Positions 8,623 to 18,295 of a stretch of 64,000 nucleotides of DNA are shown piece after piece; the first letter of the stretch is position 1, and each line of letters begins with the position of its first letter. The notes under the pieces are model-generated. The model was not told the origin of the DNA. It saw only the letters and a program-made list of their open reading frames with translations, and made no database searches. Source of the stretch: Pseudomonas baetica (GTDB taxonomy: Bacteria; Pseudomonadota; Gammaproteobacteria; Pseudomonadales; Pseudomonadaceae); the NCBI RefSeq assembly GCF_002813455.1, contig NZ_PHHE01000001.1, forward strand, positions 4,956,001-5,020,000, read 5' to 3'. Both the position numbers and the translations under genes were made by a program.

Positions 8623-11600
8623 TGGCCAGCCTCTTTAGGAGTTTCTTTAGTTTCATCCTGGTCGGCGTTTTTACGCTGGCCCATGGACGAAACCGTGACG
8701 AAGAACAGTGGGACCCAGAAGATCGCCAGGATCGTGGCGGTGATCATACCGCCGATTACCACCGTACCGATGGCGTGTTGGCTACCTGAGCCCGCGCCGG
8801 TGGAAATTGCCAGCGGTACCACGCCGAGGATAAACGCCAGCGAGGTCATGATGATCGGACGCAGACGCATGCGGCAAGCCTCGATGGCTGCGTCGCGCAG
8901 ACTGGCGCCCTGTTCGTGCAGCTCCTTGGCGAACTCGACGATCAGAATGGCGTTTTTCGCCGCCAGACCGATGGTCGTCAACAGGCCCACCAGGAAGTAC
9001 ACGTCGTTGGACAGGCCGCGCAGACTGGTCGCGAGCAGAGCACCAATGATCCCCAACGGCACCACGAGCACGACTGCGATCGGAATCGACCAGCTCTCGT
9101 AGGGTGCCGCCAGACACAGGAACACCATCAACAGCGACAACGCGAACAGTGCTGGAGCTTGCGAGCCTGCCAGACGCTCTTCATAGGACAGACCGGTCCA
9201 GGAGATGCCCACGCCTTTCGGCAGTTTCGCGGCGATGGCCTCGACTTCAGCCATGGCTTCACCTGTGGAGTAACCCGGAGCCGGGGCACCAAGGATTTCC
9301 ACCGCTTCCACGCCGTTATAGCGCGAGAGCTTCGGCGAGCCGTAGATCCACTCGCCCTTGGCGAATGCCGAGAACGGAACCATGGTGCCGCTGGCGTTGC
9401 GTACGTACCACTTCTTCAAGTCTTCCGGGTTCATGCGCGAATCCGGCTGGCCTTGCACGTACACCTTTTTTACCCGACCGCGGTCGATGAAGTCGTTGAC
9501 GTAGCTACTGCCCAAGGCAATCGACAAGGTGTTGTTGATGTCGCTGATGGTAATGCCCAGGGCACTGGCCTTCTCGTCGTCGATTTCCAGCTGGAACTGT
9601 GGCTCGTCATTCAGACCGTTCGGACGCACTTGCGAGAGCACCTTGCTCTGCGCCGCCATGCCGAGGAACTGGTTGCGTGCCTCCATCAGTTTTTCATGAC
9701 CGATACCGGCGCGGTCCTGCAGGAACACGTCGAAACCGGTGGCGTTACCCAATTCCAGTACCGCCGGCGGGGCGAAGGCGAACACCATCGCGTCACGGAA
9801 GGTAAAGAAGTGCTGCTGAGCGCGAGCGGCCAGTTTGAACACGCTGTTGTCGGCGTCACGTTCATCCCATGGCTTGAGCATGATGAACGCCATCCCCGAG
9901 CTCTGACCACGGCCGGCGAAGTTGAAGCCGGTCACGGTGAACACCGAGGCAACCGTGTCACCTTCACCGCCATCCTTGGTCGGACGCAGCAGGTACTCAC
10001 GCATTTCATCCACGACCACCTGAGTGCGCTGGGCACTGGAGCCGGCCGGGGTTTGCACTTGAGCGAACAGTACGCCCTGGTCTTCTTCCGGCAGGAAGGA
10101 GGAAGGAATACGCATGAACAGCCAGATCATGCCGATCAGAATCAGCGCATAGGCCAGCAGGTACGGCACCTTCTGGCGCAGGATATTACCAACGCCGCGC
10201 TCGTAGCTTTTGACGCTGCGGTCGAAGTTGCGGTTGAACCAGCCGAAGAAGCCTTTTTTCGGCGTGCCATGCTCACCATGAGGAATCGGTTTGAGCATGG
10301 TCGCGCAGAGCGCCGGGGTAAAGATCAAAGCCACCAGCACCGACAGGCCCATGGCCGAGACGATGGTGATCGAGAACTGCTTGTAGATGACCCCGGTCGA
10401 ACCACCGAAGAATGCCATCGGCAGCAATACCGCCGACAGTACCAGCGCGATACCGACCAGTGCGCCCTGGATCTGGCCCATGGACTTTTTGGTCGCTTCC
10501 TTGGGTGACAGGCCTTCTTCCGCCATCACCCGCTCGACGTTTTCCACCACGACGATGGCGTCGTCCACCAGCAAGCCGATGGCCAGCACCATCCCGAACA
10601 TCGTCAGGGTGTTGATGCTGAAACCGGCGGCGGCGAGGATGCCGAACGTACCGAGCAATACCACCGGCACCGTCATGGTCGTGATGACCGTGGCGCGGAA
10701 GTTCTGCAGGAACAGGAACATCACCAGGAACACCAGCACCACGGCTTCGACCAGCGTGTGAACCACGCCTTTGATCGATTCAGTCACCACCGGGGTAGTG
10801 TCGTACGGGAATACCACTTCCATGCCTGGCGGGAAGAACGGCTTGAGGCCGTCGATGGTAGTGCGCAGGGCTTTGGCCGTGTCCAGGGCGTTGGCGCCGT
10901 TGGCCAGTTTCACTGCCAGACCGGAAGCCGGGCTGCCATTGAACTGGGCGCTGATCGCGTAGTTTTCACCACCGAGACCGACGTCGGCGACGTCTTTCAG
11001 GCGAACCTGAGAGCCGTCCTTGTTGACCTTGAGCAGGATTTCCTTGAACTGCTCGGCGGTTTGCAGACGGGTCTTGCCGATGATCGTCGCGTTGAGTTGC
11101 TGACCTTGCACGGCCGGCAAGCCGCCGAGCTGACCGGACGAGACCTGGACGTTCTGCGCCGCAATGGCGGTTTTCACGTCGACCGGGGTCAGGTTGAAGT
11201 TGTTCAACTTGGCCGGGTCGAGCCAGATACGCATCGCATATTGGGCACCGAAGACCTGGAAGTCACCGACACCGGCGGTGCGCGAGACCGGGTCCTGCAT
11301 GTTCGACACGATGTAGTTGGACAGGTCGTCCTTGGACATGCTGCCGTCACGCGACACGACGCCGATCACCAGCAGGAAGTTTTTCACTGCCTTGGTTACA
11401 CGGATACCTTGCTGCTGCACTTCCTGCGGCAGCAGCGGGGTGGCCAGGTTCAGCTTGTTCTGAACCTGCACCTGCGCGGTGTCGGAGTTGGTGCCTTGCT
11501 CGAAGGTCGCGGTGATGGTCATGCTGCCGTCGGAGTTACTTTCCGAGGACACATAACGCAGATTGTCGATACCGTTGAGCTGTTGCTCGATCACCTGGAC

Positions 11601-11783
11601 CACGGTGTCCTGCACGGTTTGCGCCGAAGCGCCCGGGTAGGTCACGGAGATCGCAATGGCCGGTGGCGCAATGCTCGGGTACTGGTTGATCGGCAACTTG
11701 AGGATCGATAGTGCCCCGACCAGCATGATCACCAGGGCAATTACCCAAGCGAAAATCGGACGGTCGATGAAGAATTTTGACAT
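8619..11783 (-). CDS. emhB: RND multidrug efflux inner membrane pump
   Basis: A 1054-residue HAE1-type RND transporter of the AcrB/MexB class (EmhB/TtgB). The N-terminus [20 protein letters not shown], the proton-relay region [18 protein letters not shown] with tandem aspartates, and the duplicated 12-helix plan are all present, with the second half containing [18 protein letters not shown]. It exchanges protons for hydrophobic drugs, dyes and aromatic hydrocarbons in the inner membrane. It sits between the adaptor gene (3-base gap) and the outer membrane gene. Confidence 0.95.
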   Translation of the reverse strand: MSKFFIDRPIFAWVIALVIMLVGALSILKLPINQYPSIAPPAIAISVTYPGASAQTVQDTVVQVIEQQLNGIDNLRYVSSESNSDGSMTITATFEQGTNSDTAQVQVQNKLNLATPLLPQEVQQQGIRVTKAVKNFLLVIGVVSRDGSMSKDDLSNYIVSNMQDPVSRTAGVGDFQVFGAQYAMRIWLDPAKLNNFNLTPVDVKTAIAAQNVQVSSGQLGGLPAVQGQQLNATIIGKTRLQTAEQFKEILLKVNKDGSQVRLKDVADVGLGGENYAISAQFNGSPASGLAVKLANGANALDTAKALRTTIDGLKPFFPPGMEVVFPYDTTPVVTESIKGVVHTLVEAVVLVFLVMFLFLQNFRATVITTMTVPVVLLGTFGILAAAGFSINTLTMFGMVLAIGLLVDDAIVVVENVERVMAEEGLSPKEATKKSMGQIQGALVGIALVLSAVLLPMAFFGGSTGVIYKQFSITIVSAMGLSVLVALIFTPALCATMLKPIPHGEHGTPKKGFFGWFNRNFDRSVKSYERGVGNILRQKVPYLLAYALILIGMIWLFMRIPSSFLPEEDQGVLFAQVQTPAGSSAQRTQVVVDEMREYLLRPTKDGGEGDTVASVFTVTGFNFAGRGQSSGMAFIMLKPWDERDADNSVFKLAARAQQHFFTFRDAMVFAFAPPAVLELGNATGFDVFLQDRAGIGHEKLMEARNQFLGMAAQSKVLSQVRPNGLNDEPQFQLEIDDEKASALGITISDINNTLSIALGSSYVNDFIDRGRVKKVYVQGQPDSRMNPEDLKKWYVRNASGTMVPFSAFAKGEWIYGSPKLSRYNGVEAVEILGAPAPGYSTGEAMAEVEAIAAKLPKGVGISWTGLSYEERLAGSQAPALFALSLLMVFLCLAAPYESWSIPIAVVLVVPLGIIGALLATSLRGLSNDVYFLVGLLTTIGLAAKNAILIVEFAKELHEQGASLRDAAIEACRMRLRPIIMTSLAFILGVVPLAISTGAGSGSQHAIGTVVIGGMITATILAIFWVPLFFVTVSSMGQRKNADQDETKETPKEAGQ

Positions 11784-11786
11784 GGG

Positions 11787-12944
11787 TTACTCCCCTTTGC
11801 CGCCGGCGGCTTTGTCAGCTGCCTGTGCGGGGGCCGGGTTCTTTGCACCGACGTTGGTCGCTTCACTGGCTTTTACTTCGACACCAGGTTTGACGTATTG
11901 CAGTCCTTCGGTGATCAGACGATCGCCAGCCTTCAGGCCGTCTTCGATCAGCCACTGACTGCCGACGGTGCGGCTGGCCTTGAGCTGACGCAGTTCAACC
12001 TTGTTGTCCGGGCCGACGACCAGCGCGGTCGGCGTGCCTTTGAGGTCGCGGGTCACACCTTGCTGCGGGGCGAGGATCGCGGCGCTGTTCACACCCGCCT
12101 GCAACTGGGCGTGGACGAACATGCCAGGCAGCAAGGTGTGATCCGGGTTCGGGAACACGGCGCGCAGGGTCACGGAACCGGTGGTCTGATCGACCGACAC
12201 TTCAGAAAATTCCAGCTTACCGTCGAGCTTGTACTGGCTGCCGTCTTCCAGAGTCAGTTTGACCGCAGCGGCGTTGTCGCCGGCTTTTTGCAGGCGACCG
12301 CTTTCCAGCTCACGGCGCAGTTCAAGCAGTTCAACCGACGACTGCGTAACGTCGACGTAGATCGGATCCAGCTGCTGGATCACGGCCATGGCGTCGGTCT
12401 GGCCATTGCTGACCAGTGCACCTTCAGTCACCGAAGAACGGCCGATACGCCCGGAGATCGGCGCGTAGACCTTGGTGTAACGCACGTTGATCTGCGCGCT
12501 CTGCAACGAAGCTTCCGATTGCAGGCGGTTGGCCAGGGCGGTGTCGTATTCCTGACGGCTGACAGCCTGCTCATCGACCAGTTGCTTGTAGCGGTCGGAG
12601 ATCGACTTGGTCGAACGCAGGTTGGCTTCGGCGCTTTTCAGGGTCGCTTCATAGACCGACGGATCGATCTGATACAGCTGCTGGCCGGCTTTGACATCGC
12701 CGCCTTCCTTGAACAGACGCTTGAGAATGATGCCGTTGACCTGTGGTCGCACTTCAGCGATGCGGAACGCACTGGTGCGGCCCGGCAGTTCGGAAGTGAG
12801 GGTAAAGGCTTGTGGTTGCAGGGTGACGACGCCGACCTGAGGAGGCGGAGCGGCCGGGGCCGCTTCTTCCTTTTTACATCCGCTGAGCAGCGATGCCAGG
12901 GCGACGGCAGTGACCAGAGCGGTAACAGCTGGCTTGAATTGCAT
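11787..12944 (-). CDS. emhA: RND efflux periplasmic adaptor lipoprotein
   Basis: A 385-residue membrane fusion protein (AcrA/MexA class; EmhA/TtgA). The start at ATG 12944 yields a lipoprotein signal with lipobox LLSGCKKEE; the opening 12 codons earlier is discarded because it spoils this signal. The lipoyl and barrel-sandwich region includes RPQVNGIILKRLFKEGGDVK and YTKVYAPISGRIGRS. It is the first gene of emhABC, transcribed away from emhR across the operator region. Confidence 0.93.
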   Translation of the reverse strand: MQFKPAVTALVTAVALASLLSGCKKEEAAPAAPPPQVGVVTLQPQAFTLTSELPGRTSAFRIAEVRPQVNGIILKRLFKEGGDVKAGQQLYQIDPSVYEATLKSAEANLRSTKSISDRYKQLVDEQAVSRQEYDTALANRLQSEASLQSAQINVRYTKVYAPISGRIGRSSVTEGALVSNGQTDAMAVIQQLDPIYVDVTQSSVELLELRRELESGRLQKAGDNAAAVKLTLEDGSQYKLDGKLEFSEVSVDQTTGSVTLRAVFPNPDHTLLPGMFVHAQLQAGVNSAAILAPQQGVTRDLKGTPTALVVGPDNKVELRQLKASRTVGSQWLIEDGLKAGDRLITEGLQYVKPGVEVKASEATNVGAKNPAPAQAADKAAGGKGE

Positions 12945-13030
12945 GAAGATCCTCGGGTCAGGCGCGCAAAAAGCGCACAAGAAGTGTGGAAGGGTAAAAA
13001 AAGGGTGCCGGGTAGATAAGTAGCTTGCTA

Positions 13031-13068
13031 AGGAATATACTTACGTTCATGGTTGTTTGTAAATACCT
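13031..13068. promoter_or_regulatory. Candidate EmhR/TtgR operator and divergent promoter region
   Basis: The segment from AGGAATATACTTACG to TTGTTTGTAAATACC matches, as I remember it, the TtgR operator of P. putida (core TATTTACAAACAACCATGAA) almost base for base on the complementary strand. It lies between the divergent emhA and emhR starts. TtgR/EmhR is known to repress both transcripts until an effector binds. Confidence 0.8.
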
Positions 13069-13210
13069 TGGCTTCGTACCCACCCTGTTACAAAATCGTC
13101 GCAAGATTTGAAATTGTAGGCCGGGGAGTCGATTCGAGAGAGATCGGCCCCCTCTTTATTCAGCGGATATTCAGCCATCCCTGAAACATCCTGTTTGAGG
13201 TTTTACTGCC

Positions 13211-13843
13211 ATGGTCCGTCGTACCAAAGAAGAAGCTCAGGAAACGCGCAGCCAGATTCTCGAAGCGGCCGAGAAAGCGTTTTATGAACGGGGCGTGGCC
13301 CGCACGACCCTGGCGGATATCGCGACTATGGCCGGCGTCACGCGCGGTGCCATTTATTGGCATTTCAGCAACAAGGCCGATCTGGTGCAGGCGATGCTCG
13401 ACAGCTTGCATGAGCCGCTGGATGAACTGGCCAAGGCCAGCGAAAGCGAGGATGAACTGGATCCGCTGGGTTGCATGCGCAAGCTGCTGATTCATTTGTT
13501 TCATCAAGTCGCACTGGATCCCAAGACCCGGCGCATCAACGAAATTCTGTTTCATAAGTGCGAGTTCACCGATGAAATGTGCGATTTGCGCCAGCAGCGC
13601 CGAGCGGCCAGTCTCGAGTGCAATCTGCGCATCGGCCTGACCTTGCGTAATGCGGTGAATCGCGGCCAGTTGCCGGAAGATCTCGACACTGCCCGCGCGG
13701 CCATCAGCATTCATGCCTATATTGACGGCCTCCTCTATGGGTGGCTTTTGGCGCCGGACAGCTTCGAGTTGCACGCCGAAGCCGAGCGCTGGGTCGATAC
13801 AGGGCTGGACATGCTGCGCCTGAGCCCCAGCCTGCGCAAATGA
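13211..13843 (+). CDS. emhR: TetR-family repressor of the efflux operon
   Basis: A 210-residue TetR-type regulator (EmhR/TtgR/AcrR subfamily). The N-terminal helix-turn-helix includes [20 protein letters not shown], and the C-terminal ligand domain shows [13 protein letters not shown] and [11 protein letters not shown] as in AcrR relatives. It is divergent from emhABC, and an operator-like sequence lies between them. The family releases DNA on binding flavonoids, antibiotics or aromatic compounds. The ATG at 13,211 fits the standard N-terminus [13 protein letters not shown]. Confidence 0.92.
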   Translation: MVRRTKEEAQETRSQILEAAEKAFYERGVARTTLADIATMAGVTRGAIYWHFSNKADLVQAMLDSLHEPLDELAKASESEDELDPLGCMRKLLIHLFHQVALDPKTRRINEILFHKCEFTDEMCDLRQQRRAASLECNLRIGLTLRNAVNRGQLPEDLDTARAAISIHAYIDGLLYGWLLAPDSFELHAEAERWVDTGLDMLRLSPSLRK

Positions 13844-13991
13844 ACAATGTCTAATCGGCACAGCTTATGTCAATTGGCCTGCTTTCATATACGTTCGAGG
13901 CGCGGAGTTTATAGGTAGCGAGCCAGGCATTTTGTAGGGATTTTGTGTCGCTGGTGTGAACGAGTGTTGCCAATGCCCGGTAACCGCTGGC

Positions 13992-14030
13992 GAAAAAAAG
14001 CCCCCGGCTCTCACAAGTCGGGGGCTTTTG
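13992..14030. terminator. Bidirectional terminator between emhR and xenB
   Basis: A hairpin with arms AAAAGCCCCCGG and CGGGGGCTTTT has A and T runs on either side, so it can stop transcription of the convergent genes in both directions. The rest of 13,844-14,059 shows no gene. Confidence 0.8.
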
Positions 14031-14059
14031 CGTGTGTGCTGCCTCGTACTGAATAACGC

Positions 14060-15109
14060 TTACAGCGTCGGATAGTCGATATAGCCGACCGGGCCCTTGG
14101 CGTAGAACAGCTCTGGACGCGCCTCGTTCAGCGGCGCATCGGCTTTCAAACGCGCTGGCAGATCCGGGTTGGCAATGAACGGCACACCGAACGCCACGGC
14201 GTCCGCCTTGCCGCTGGCCAGCCACGCGTTGGCGCTGTCCTTGGTGAAGCGCTCGTTAGCGATATACGGGCCGCCGAAGGCTTCCTTGAGTTGCGGGCCG
14301 AGGCTGTCGGCGCCTTCTTTCTCGCGGGAGCAGATGAAGGCGATGCCACGCTTGCCCAGTTCCCGTGCCACGTAAGTGAAGGTTTCAGCCAGATTGTCAT
14401 CGCCCATGTCGTGGGAATCGGCGCGCGGTGCCAGGTGCACACCGACACGGCCGGCGCCCCAGACTTCGATGGCGGCGTCAGTCACTTCCAGCAGCAGGCG
14501 GGCACGGTTTTCCAGGGAGCCGCCGTAGTTGTCGGTGCGCTGGTTGGTGCTGCTTTGCAGGAACTGGTCGAGCAGGTAGCCGTTGGCGCCGTGGATTTCC
14601 ACGCCGTCGAAACCGGCGGCTTTGGCGTTTTCGGCACCGGTGCGGTAGGCGTCGACGATGTCGGCGATCTCAGCGGTTTCCAGTGCGCGCGGGGTTGGGT
14701 AGTCGGCCATTGGGCGCACCAGGCTGACGTGGCCCTCAGGCTGGATGGCGCTCGGTGCGACCGGCGCTTCGCCGTTGAGGTACGACGGGTGGGAAACCCG
14801 GCCGACGTGCCACAGTTGCAGGAAGATCTTGCCGCCTGCGCCGTGAATGGCTTTGGTCACGTTGGCCCAGCCACGCACTTGATCGTTGGACCAGATGCCC
14901 GGGGTATCCGGGTAGCCCACGCCCATCGGCGTCACCGAAGTGGCTTCGCTGAGGATCAGGCCGGCAGAGGCGCGCTGCACGTAGTACTCGGCCATCAGCG
15001 CGTTCGGCACACGGCCTTCATCGGCGCGGCAGCGGGTCAGCGGGGCCATGATGATGCGGTTGGACAGCTCGAGGTCGCCCAGTTTGATCGGATCGAAAAT
15101 AGTTGCCAT
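14060..15109 (-). CDS. xenB: Old yellow enzyme-type ene-reductase (xenobiotic reductase B-like)
   Basis: A 349-residue FMN-dependent enzyme of the old yellow enzyme family, very similar in remembered sequence to Pseudomonas XenB, which reduces nitro compounds, nitrate esters and activated alkenes with NADPH. The N-terminus MATIFDPIKLGDLELSNRII, the active-site region DGVEIHGANGYLLDQFLQ and the C-terminal FMN phosphate block GKADAVAFGVPFIANPDL are intact. I start at ATG 15,109 rather than 15,118. The MFS exporter and ArsR regulator upstream on the same strand suggest one stress-responsive unit. Confidence 0.9.
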   Translation of the reverse strand: MATIFDPIKLGDLELSNRIIMAPLTRCRADEGRVPNALMAEYYVQRASAGLILSEATSVTPMGVGYPDTPGIWSNDQVRGWANVTKAIHGAGGKIFLQLWHVGRVSHPSYLNGEAPVAPSAIQPEGHVSLVRPMADYPTPRALETAEIADIVDAYRTGAENAKAAGFDGVEIHGANGYLLDQFLQSSTNQRTDNYGGSLENRARLLLEVTDAAIEVWGAGRVGVHLAPRADSHDMGDDNLAETFTYVARELGKRGIAFICSREKEGADSLGPQLKEAFGGPYIANERFTKDSANAWLASGKADAVAFGVPFIANPDLPARLKADAPLNEARPELFYAKGPVGYIDYPTL

Positions 15110-15140
15110 GAGATACAACCCTCGTCAGTGAAGTCGTTGA

Positions 15141-16307
15141 TTAGTTGGTCGCGGGGGCCAGATCGGCATTGCCGTTCTGACGGAAAGTAATCAGGGTCAC
15201 CAGCAGGGCGAGTACCGCCAAAGCTGCTGCGGCCAGCGGTACGCTGGTCAGGCCGAAACCATGGGCGATAACGCTGCCGCCGACCCAGGCGCCGAGCGCG
15301 TTGCCGACGTTGAAGGCGCCGATGTTCAGGGTCGAGACCAGGTTCGGTGCAGCTTTGCCGAACGTCACGACGTTGATTTGCAGTGCCGGTACGGCAGCGA
15401 AAGAGGCGGTGGCCCAGAGGAACAGGGTGATCTCAGTCGGGATCAACGCGACGCTGGTCCAGCTCAGCACGGTGGAGACCACGGCCATCGACACGAACAC
15501 GCCGATCAGGGTGGCAGCGAGGCGTTTGTCCGCCAGTTTGCCGCCGATGATGTTGCCGACCGTCAAACCGAGGCCAATCAACAGCAGGGTCCAGGTCACG
15601 CCTTTTGGCGAGACACCGGTGACATCGCCGAGCAGCGGCGCGACGTAGGTGAAGAGGGTGAACATCGAGGCGGCGAACAGCGCGGTCATGCTCAGGGACA
15701 ACCAGATACCGGCACCTTTGAGGGCGGCGAGTTCGGCGCGCATGTCGAGTTTTTCTTCGTCACGCTTGGCTGGCAGGAAGCGGATCAGGCCGATCAGTGC
15801 GATCACACCGATCACGGTCACAGCCCAGAAGGTCGAGCGCCAGCCGGCTTCCTGACCTAACGCCGTGCCCAGCGGCACGCCGAGGACGTTGGCCAGGGTC
15901 AGACCGGTGAACATCAAAGCGACCGCCGAAGCGCGTTTGTTCGGCGCCACCAGACCTGCCGCCACCACCGAACCGATACCGAAGAACGCACCGTGGCACA
16001 GCGCGGTGACGACACGGGCAAACATCAGCACGTTGTAGTCACTGGCGATGGCGCAGAGCAGGTTGCCGACAATGAAGATGCCCATCAACGCTACCAGTGC
16101 AGCCTTGCGCGGCAGTCTGGCGGTGGCCAGTGCCATGAACGGCGCACCGATGGCCACGCCCAGGGCGTAACCGGTCACCAGCCAGCCGGCGCCGGGAATC
16201 GACACACCGAGGTCGGCCGCCACATCGGGCAGCAGGCCCATGATGACGAACTCAGTGGTGCCGATGGCGAAGGCGCTCAAGGCGAGTATGAGTAGCGAGA
16301 GGGGCAT
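15141..16307 (-). CDS. MFS transporter, DHA1 family (AraJ/YdhP-like)
   Basis: A 388-residue 12-helix exporter. It begins with the family pattern SAFAIGTTEFVIMGLLPDVA and carries the loop RLPRKAALV and the antiporter-type segment LTLANVLGVPLGTALGQ. Members of this group export sugars, purine ribonucleosides or drugs, and the substrate cannot be read from sequence. It lies between the ArsR regulator and xenB in the same orientation with small gaps, so co-transcription is likely. Confidence 0.85.
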   Translation of the reverse strand: MPLSLLILALSAFAIGTTEFVIMGLLPDVAADLGVSIPGAGWLVTGYALGVAIGAPFMALATARLPRKAALVALMGIFIVGNLLCAIASDYNVLMFARVVTALCHGAFFGIGSVVAAGLVAPNKRASAVALMFTGLTLANVLGVPLGTALGQEAGWRSTFWAVTVIGVIALIGLIRFLPAKRDEEKLDMRAELAALKGAGIWLSLSMTALFAASMFTLFTYVAPLLGDVTGVSPKGVTWTLLLIGLGLTVGNIIGGKLADKRLAATLIGVFVSMAVVSTVLSWTSVALIPTEITLFLWATASFAAVPALQINVVTFGKAAPNLVSTLNIGAFNVGNALGAWVGGSVIAHGFGLTSVPLAAAALAVLALLVTLITFRQNGNADLAPATN

Positions 16308-16340
16308 CGTTGATTCCTTGTGGCTGGCTGACGTTAAGGG

Positions 16341-16643
16341 TCAGAGCTCTTTACTGAGGGTGTTGAGGAACGCCTGGATCACGTCCTCGTTGCGTTTGAA
16401 AAAGTGCCACTGCCCGGCCTTCTGGCTGCTGATCAGCCCGGCGCGTTGCAGGGTGGCGAGGTGGGCAGACACGGTCGACTGCGACAGGCCGCAGCGTTGA
16501 TCGATCTGCCCGGCGCAGATGCCGTACTCGTGGTTGTGGATCTGTTCCGGAAACTGGGCTTTGGGATCTTTCAGCCAGATGAGGATGTCTCGCCGTACTG
16601 GGTGTGCCAGGGCTTTTATTATTTCGTCGAGGTCGATGTTCAT
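16341..16643 (-). CDS. ArsR-family transcriptional regulator
   Basis: A 100-residue winged-helix regulator. The ALAHPVRRDILIWLKD opening and CGLSQSTVSAHLATLQRAG recognition helix are typical. The opening continues upstream to 16,829, but ATG 16,643 (MNIDLDEIIKAL) gives the normal length. It contains two cysteines (GICAGQIDQRCG), which in some ArsR relatives sense electrophiles or metals; that is inference. It is the first gene of the regulator-MFS-xenB set and has repeated ATATCGCGAT-like sequences upstream, so it probably represses its own operon. Confidence 0.87.
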   Translation of the reverse strand: MNIDLDEIIKALAHPVRRDILIWLKDPKAQFPEQIHNHEYGICAGQIDQRCGLSQSTVSAHLATLQRAGLISSQKAGQWHFFKRNEDVIQAFLNTLSKEL

Positions 16644-16671
16644 GGCTTGGGGGCTCGTGATGTCTGTAGCG

Positions 16672-16765
16672 CTATATCGCGATGAGGCGAACTTTAAATC
16701 GGTATTTCGCGATATACAAATATGATTTTGATCTGATGACCGTATAAATCGGTATATCGGGTTAT
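16672..16765. promoter_or_regulatory. Candidate repeated operator upstream of the ArsR gene
   Basis: Three related AT-rich motifs lie before the ArsR gene: TATATCGCGAT near 16,673, TATTTCGCGATATAC near 16,703 and GGTATATCGGGTTATA near 16,751. The first two share a TCGCGA centre with partial dyad symmetry. Placement between the divergent ArsR and AcpH-like genes fits autoregulation. No binding data exist here. Confidence 0.4.
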
Positions 16766-16813
16766 AACGATACGTTGAGTGTAACGATGAAAGCGCAGTG
16801 CTAAGCTGCGCCC

Positions 16814-17398
16814 ATGAACTATCTCGCACATTTGCACCTCGGTGGCCAGCGCCCCGAGCAATTACTCGGCAGCCTGTATGGCGATTTCGTCAAAGGCCGG
16901 CTGCAAGGGCAGTTTGCCCCGGAGCTCGAGGCGGCGATTCAACTGCATCGACGGATTGACGTGTTCACCGATCGCCATCCGTTGGTGGGCATCGCGCTGG
17001 GGCGCTTTTCCGATACCCGGCGGCGCTATGCCGGGATCGTCCTCGATATGTTTTTCGATCATTGCCTGGCGCGGGACTGGAGGTTGTACGCCGATCAACC
17101 GTTGGAGCAGTTCACCGCTGATGTTTATCGCGTGTTGTCTCGCGAGCAGCAATTGCCCGGGCGACTGGCGAAGATCGCCCCGCACATGGTCGCCAATGAC
17201 TGGTTGGGGTCGTATCAGGAATTTGAAGTGCTTGATCAGGTGTTGCGCGGGATCTCCCGGCGACTGAGCCGGCCGGAGGAACTGGCGGGGGCGATGCAGG
17301 AATTGCGGCGGTTGTATGAGCCGTTGAGCGAGGACTTCCGACTTTTCTACCCACAACTCCAGGACTTCGCACAAAAACCTGATCCAATGAGGATCTAA
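16814..17398 (+). CDS. acpH: ACP phosphodiesterase family protein
   Basis: A 194-residue protein of the ACP_PD family (AcpH), whose founding member removes the 4'-phosphopantetheine arm from acyl carrier protein. The N-terminus MNYLAHLHL, the GSLYGDFVKGRL segment, LHRRIDVFTDRHP and DMFFDHCLARDW are the conserved metal-ligand blocks of this HD-like fold. It stands alone and divergent from the ArsR gene, with a REPIN immediately downstream. The biochemical assignment outside enterobacteria is by family only. Confidence 0.85.
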   Translation: MNYLAHLHLGGQRPEQLLGSLYGDFVKGRLQGQFAPELEAAIQLHRRIDVFTDRHPLVGIALGRFSDTRRRYAGIVLDMFFDHCLARDWRLYADQPLEQFTADVYRVLSREQQLPGRLAKIAPHMVANDWLGSYQEFEVLDQVLRGISRRLSRPEELAGAMQELRRLYEPLSEDFRLFYPQLQDFAQKPDPMRI

Positions 17399-17491
17399 AT
17401 GTGGGAGCGAGCCTGCTCGCGAAGGCGGCGTTTCATTCAGCATCTATATTGGCTGAGACACCGCTTTCGCGAGCAGGCTCGCTCCCACAGG
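17399..17491. repeat. REPIN
   Basis: Inverted REP pair (GTGGGAGCGAGCCTGCTCGC and its complement) starting right after the AcpH stop codon. It lies between convergent genes. Confidence 0.9.
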
Positions 17492-17500
17492 GGGGGGATT

Positions 17501-18295
17501 TCAAGCAGCAATCAATTCGCCGGCGCGACGCGGTTCAGCCGGTTTCGCGACCTCACCAAACAACACCTTCTGCACCGCCTGCTGCGCTTCGAACGCCAGC
17601 GCTGCACGCTCGCGGCCCTGACAGGCAATCGGCTTGAGCACATGCACCTCGACATCGCCGCAATCATTGCTGAACAGACGCATCAGGTGCGACAGCAGAT
17701 CATCGTCACCAATGAACGGCGCCAGTGCATCGATTTCGCCGTCACGCAGATAACGGATCGCCACCGGTTGCAGCATCACCTCTGAATCAATCGCCGCCGA
17801 CAGCAAGCGGCCGTGAAAGGTACGCAGTGAACGGCCATCGGTGGTGGTGCCTTCCGGGAACATCAGTAGCGAGTGATCGGTTTGCAGGTGACGGGTCATC
17901 TGCTTGCGGATCAATTGGCTGTCGCCCGAACCGCGACGGATAAACAGGCTGCCAGCCTTTGCCGCCAGCCAGCCGGCCACCGGCCAGGTACGCACCTCGG
18001 CCTTGGACAAAAACGACAGCGGCGTGAGCATGCCGAGCAGTGGAATGTCCGTCCATGAAACGTGGTTGCTGACCCACAGCATCGGCTGTTCCGGCAGTTC
18101 ACCGTGAACCGTCACGCGAAAGGGCAGGGCATTACTCAATCGAGCCATGAAAAACCGTGACCAGCGCTGCCGACGCTCCATCGAATGCGCCAGGCCAATC
18201 CGTTCGAACACGCCGAAGACACTGGCCATGGTCAACCCCAGTGTCACCACCGCCAGCACTCGCGCGATCCGCGCGTACACCCGCAGCCGGCTCAT
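17501..18295 (-). CDS. olsA: Lyso-ornithine lipid O-acyltransferase
   Basis: A 264-residue PlsC-type acyltransferase that adds the second acyl chain to lyso-ornithine lipid, giving the phosphorus-free ornithine lipids of the envelope. It has an N-terminal membrane helix (IARVLAVVTLGLTMASVFG), the catalytic NHVSWTD motif (NHxxxxD) and the FPEGTTTDG motif. The start at 18,295 overlaps the olsB stop by one base, so the genes are coupled; the longer opening to 18,526 lies inside olsB. Ornithine lipids are often made under phosphate limitation, but no Pho box was identified. Confidence 0.9.
   Translation of the reverse strand: MSRLRVYARIARVLAVVTLGLTMASVFGVFERIGLAHSMERRQRWSRFFMARLSNALPFRVTVHGELPEQPMLWVSNHVSWTDIPLLGMLTPLSFLSKAEVRTWPVAGWLAAKAGSLFIRRGSGDSQLIRKQMTRHLQTDHSLLMFPEGTTTDGRSLRTFHGRLLSAAIDSEVMLQPVAIRYLRDGEIDALAPFIGDDDLLSHLMRLFSNDCGDVEVHVLKPIACQGRERAALAFEAQQAVQKVLFGEVAKPAEPRRAGELIAA

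Noticed and set aside
8916..10508. Long plus-strand opening (530 residues) within the efflux pump region
   Set aside because: It is antisense to emhB, His/Arg/Gln-rich, and lacks domain motifs and a ribosome site.
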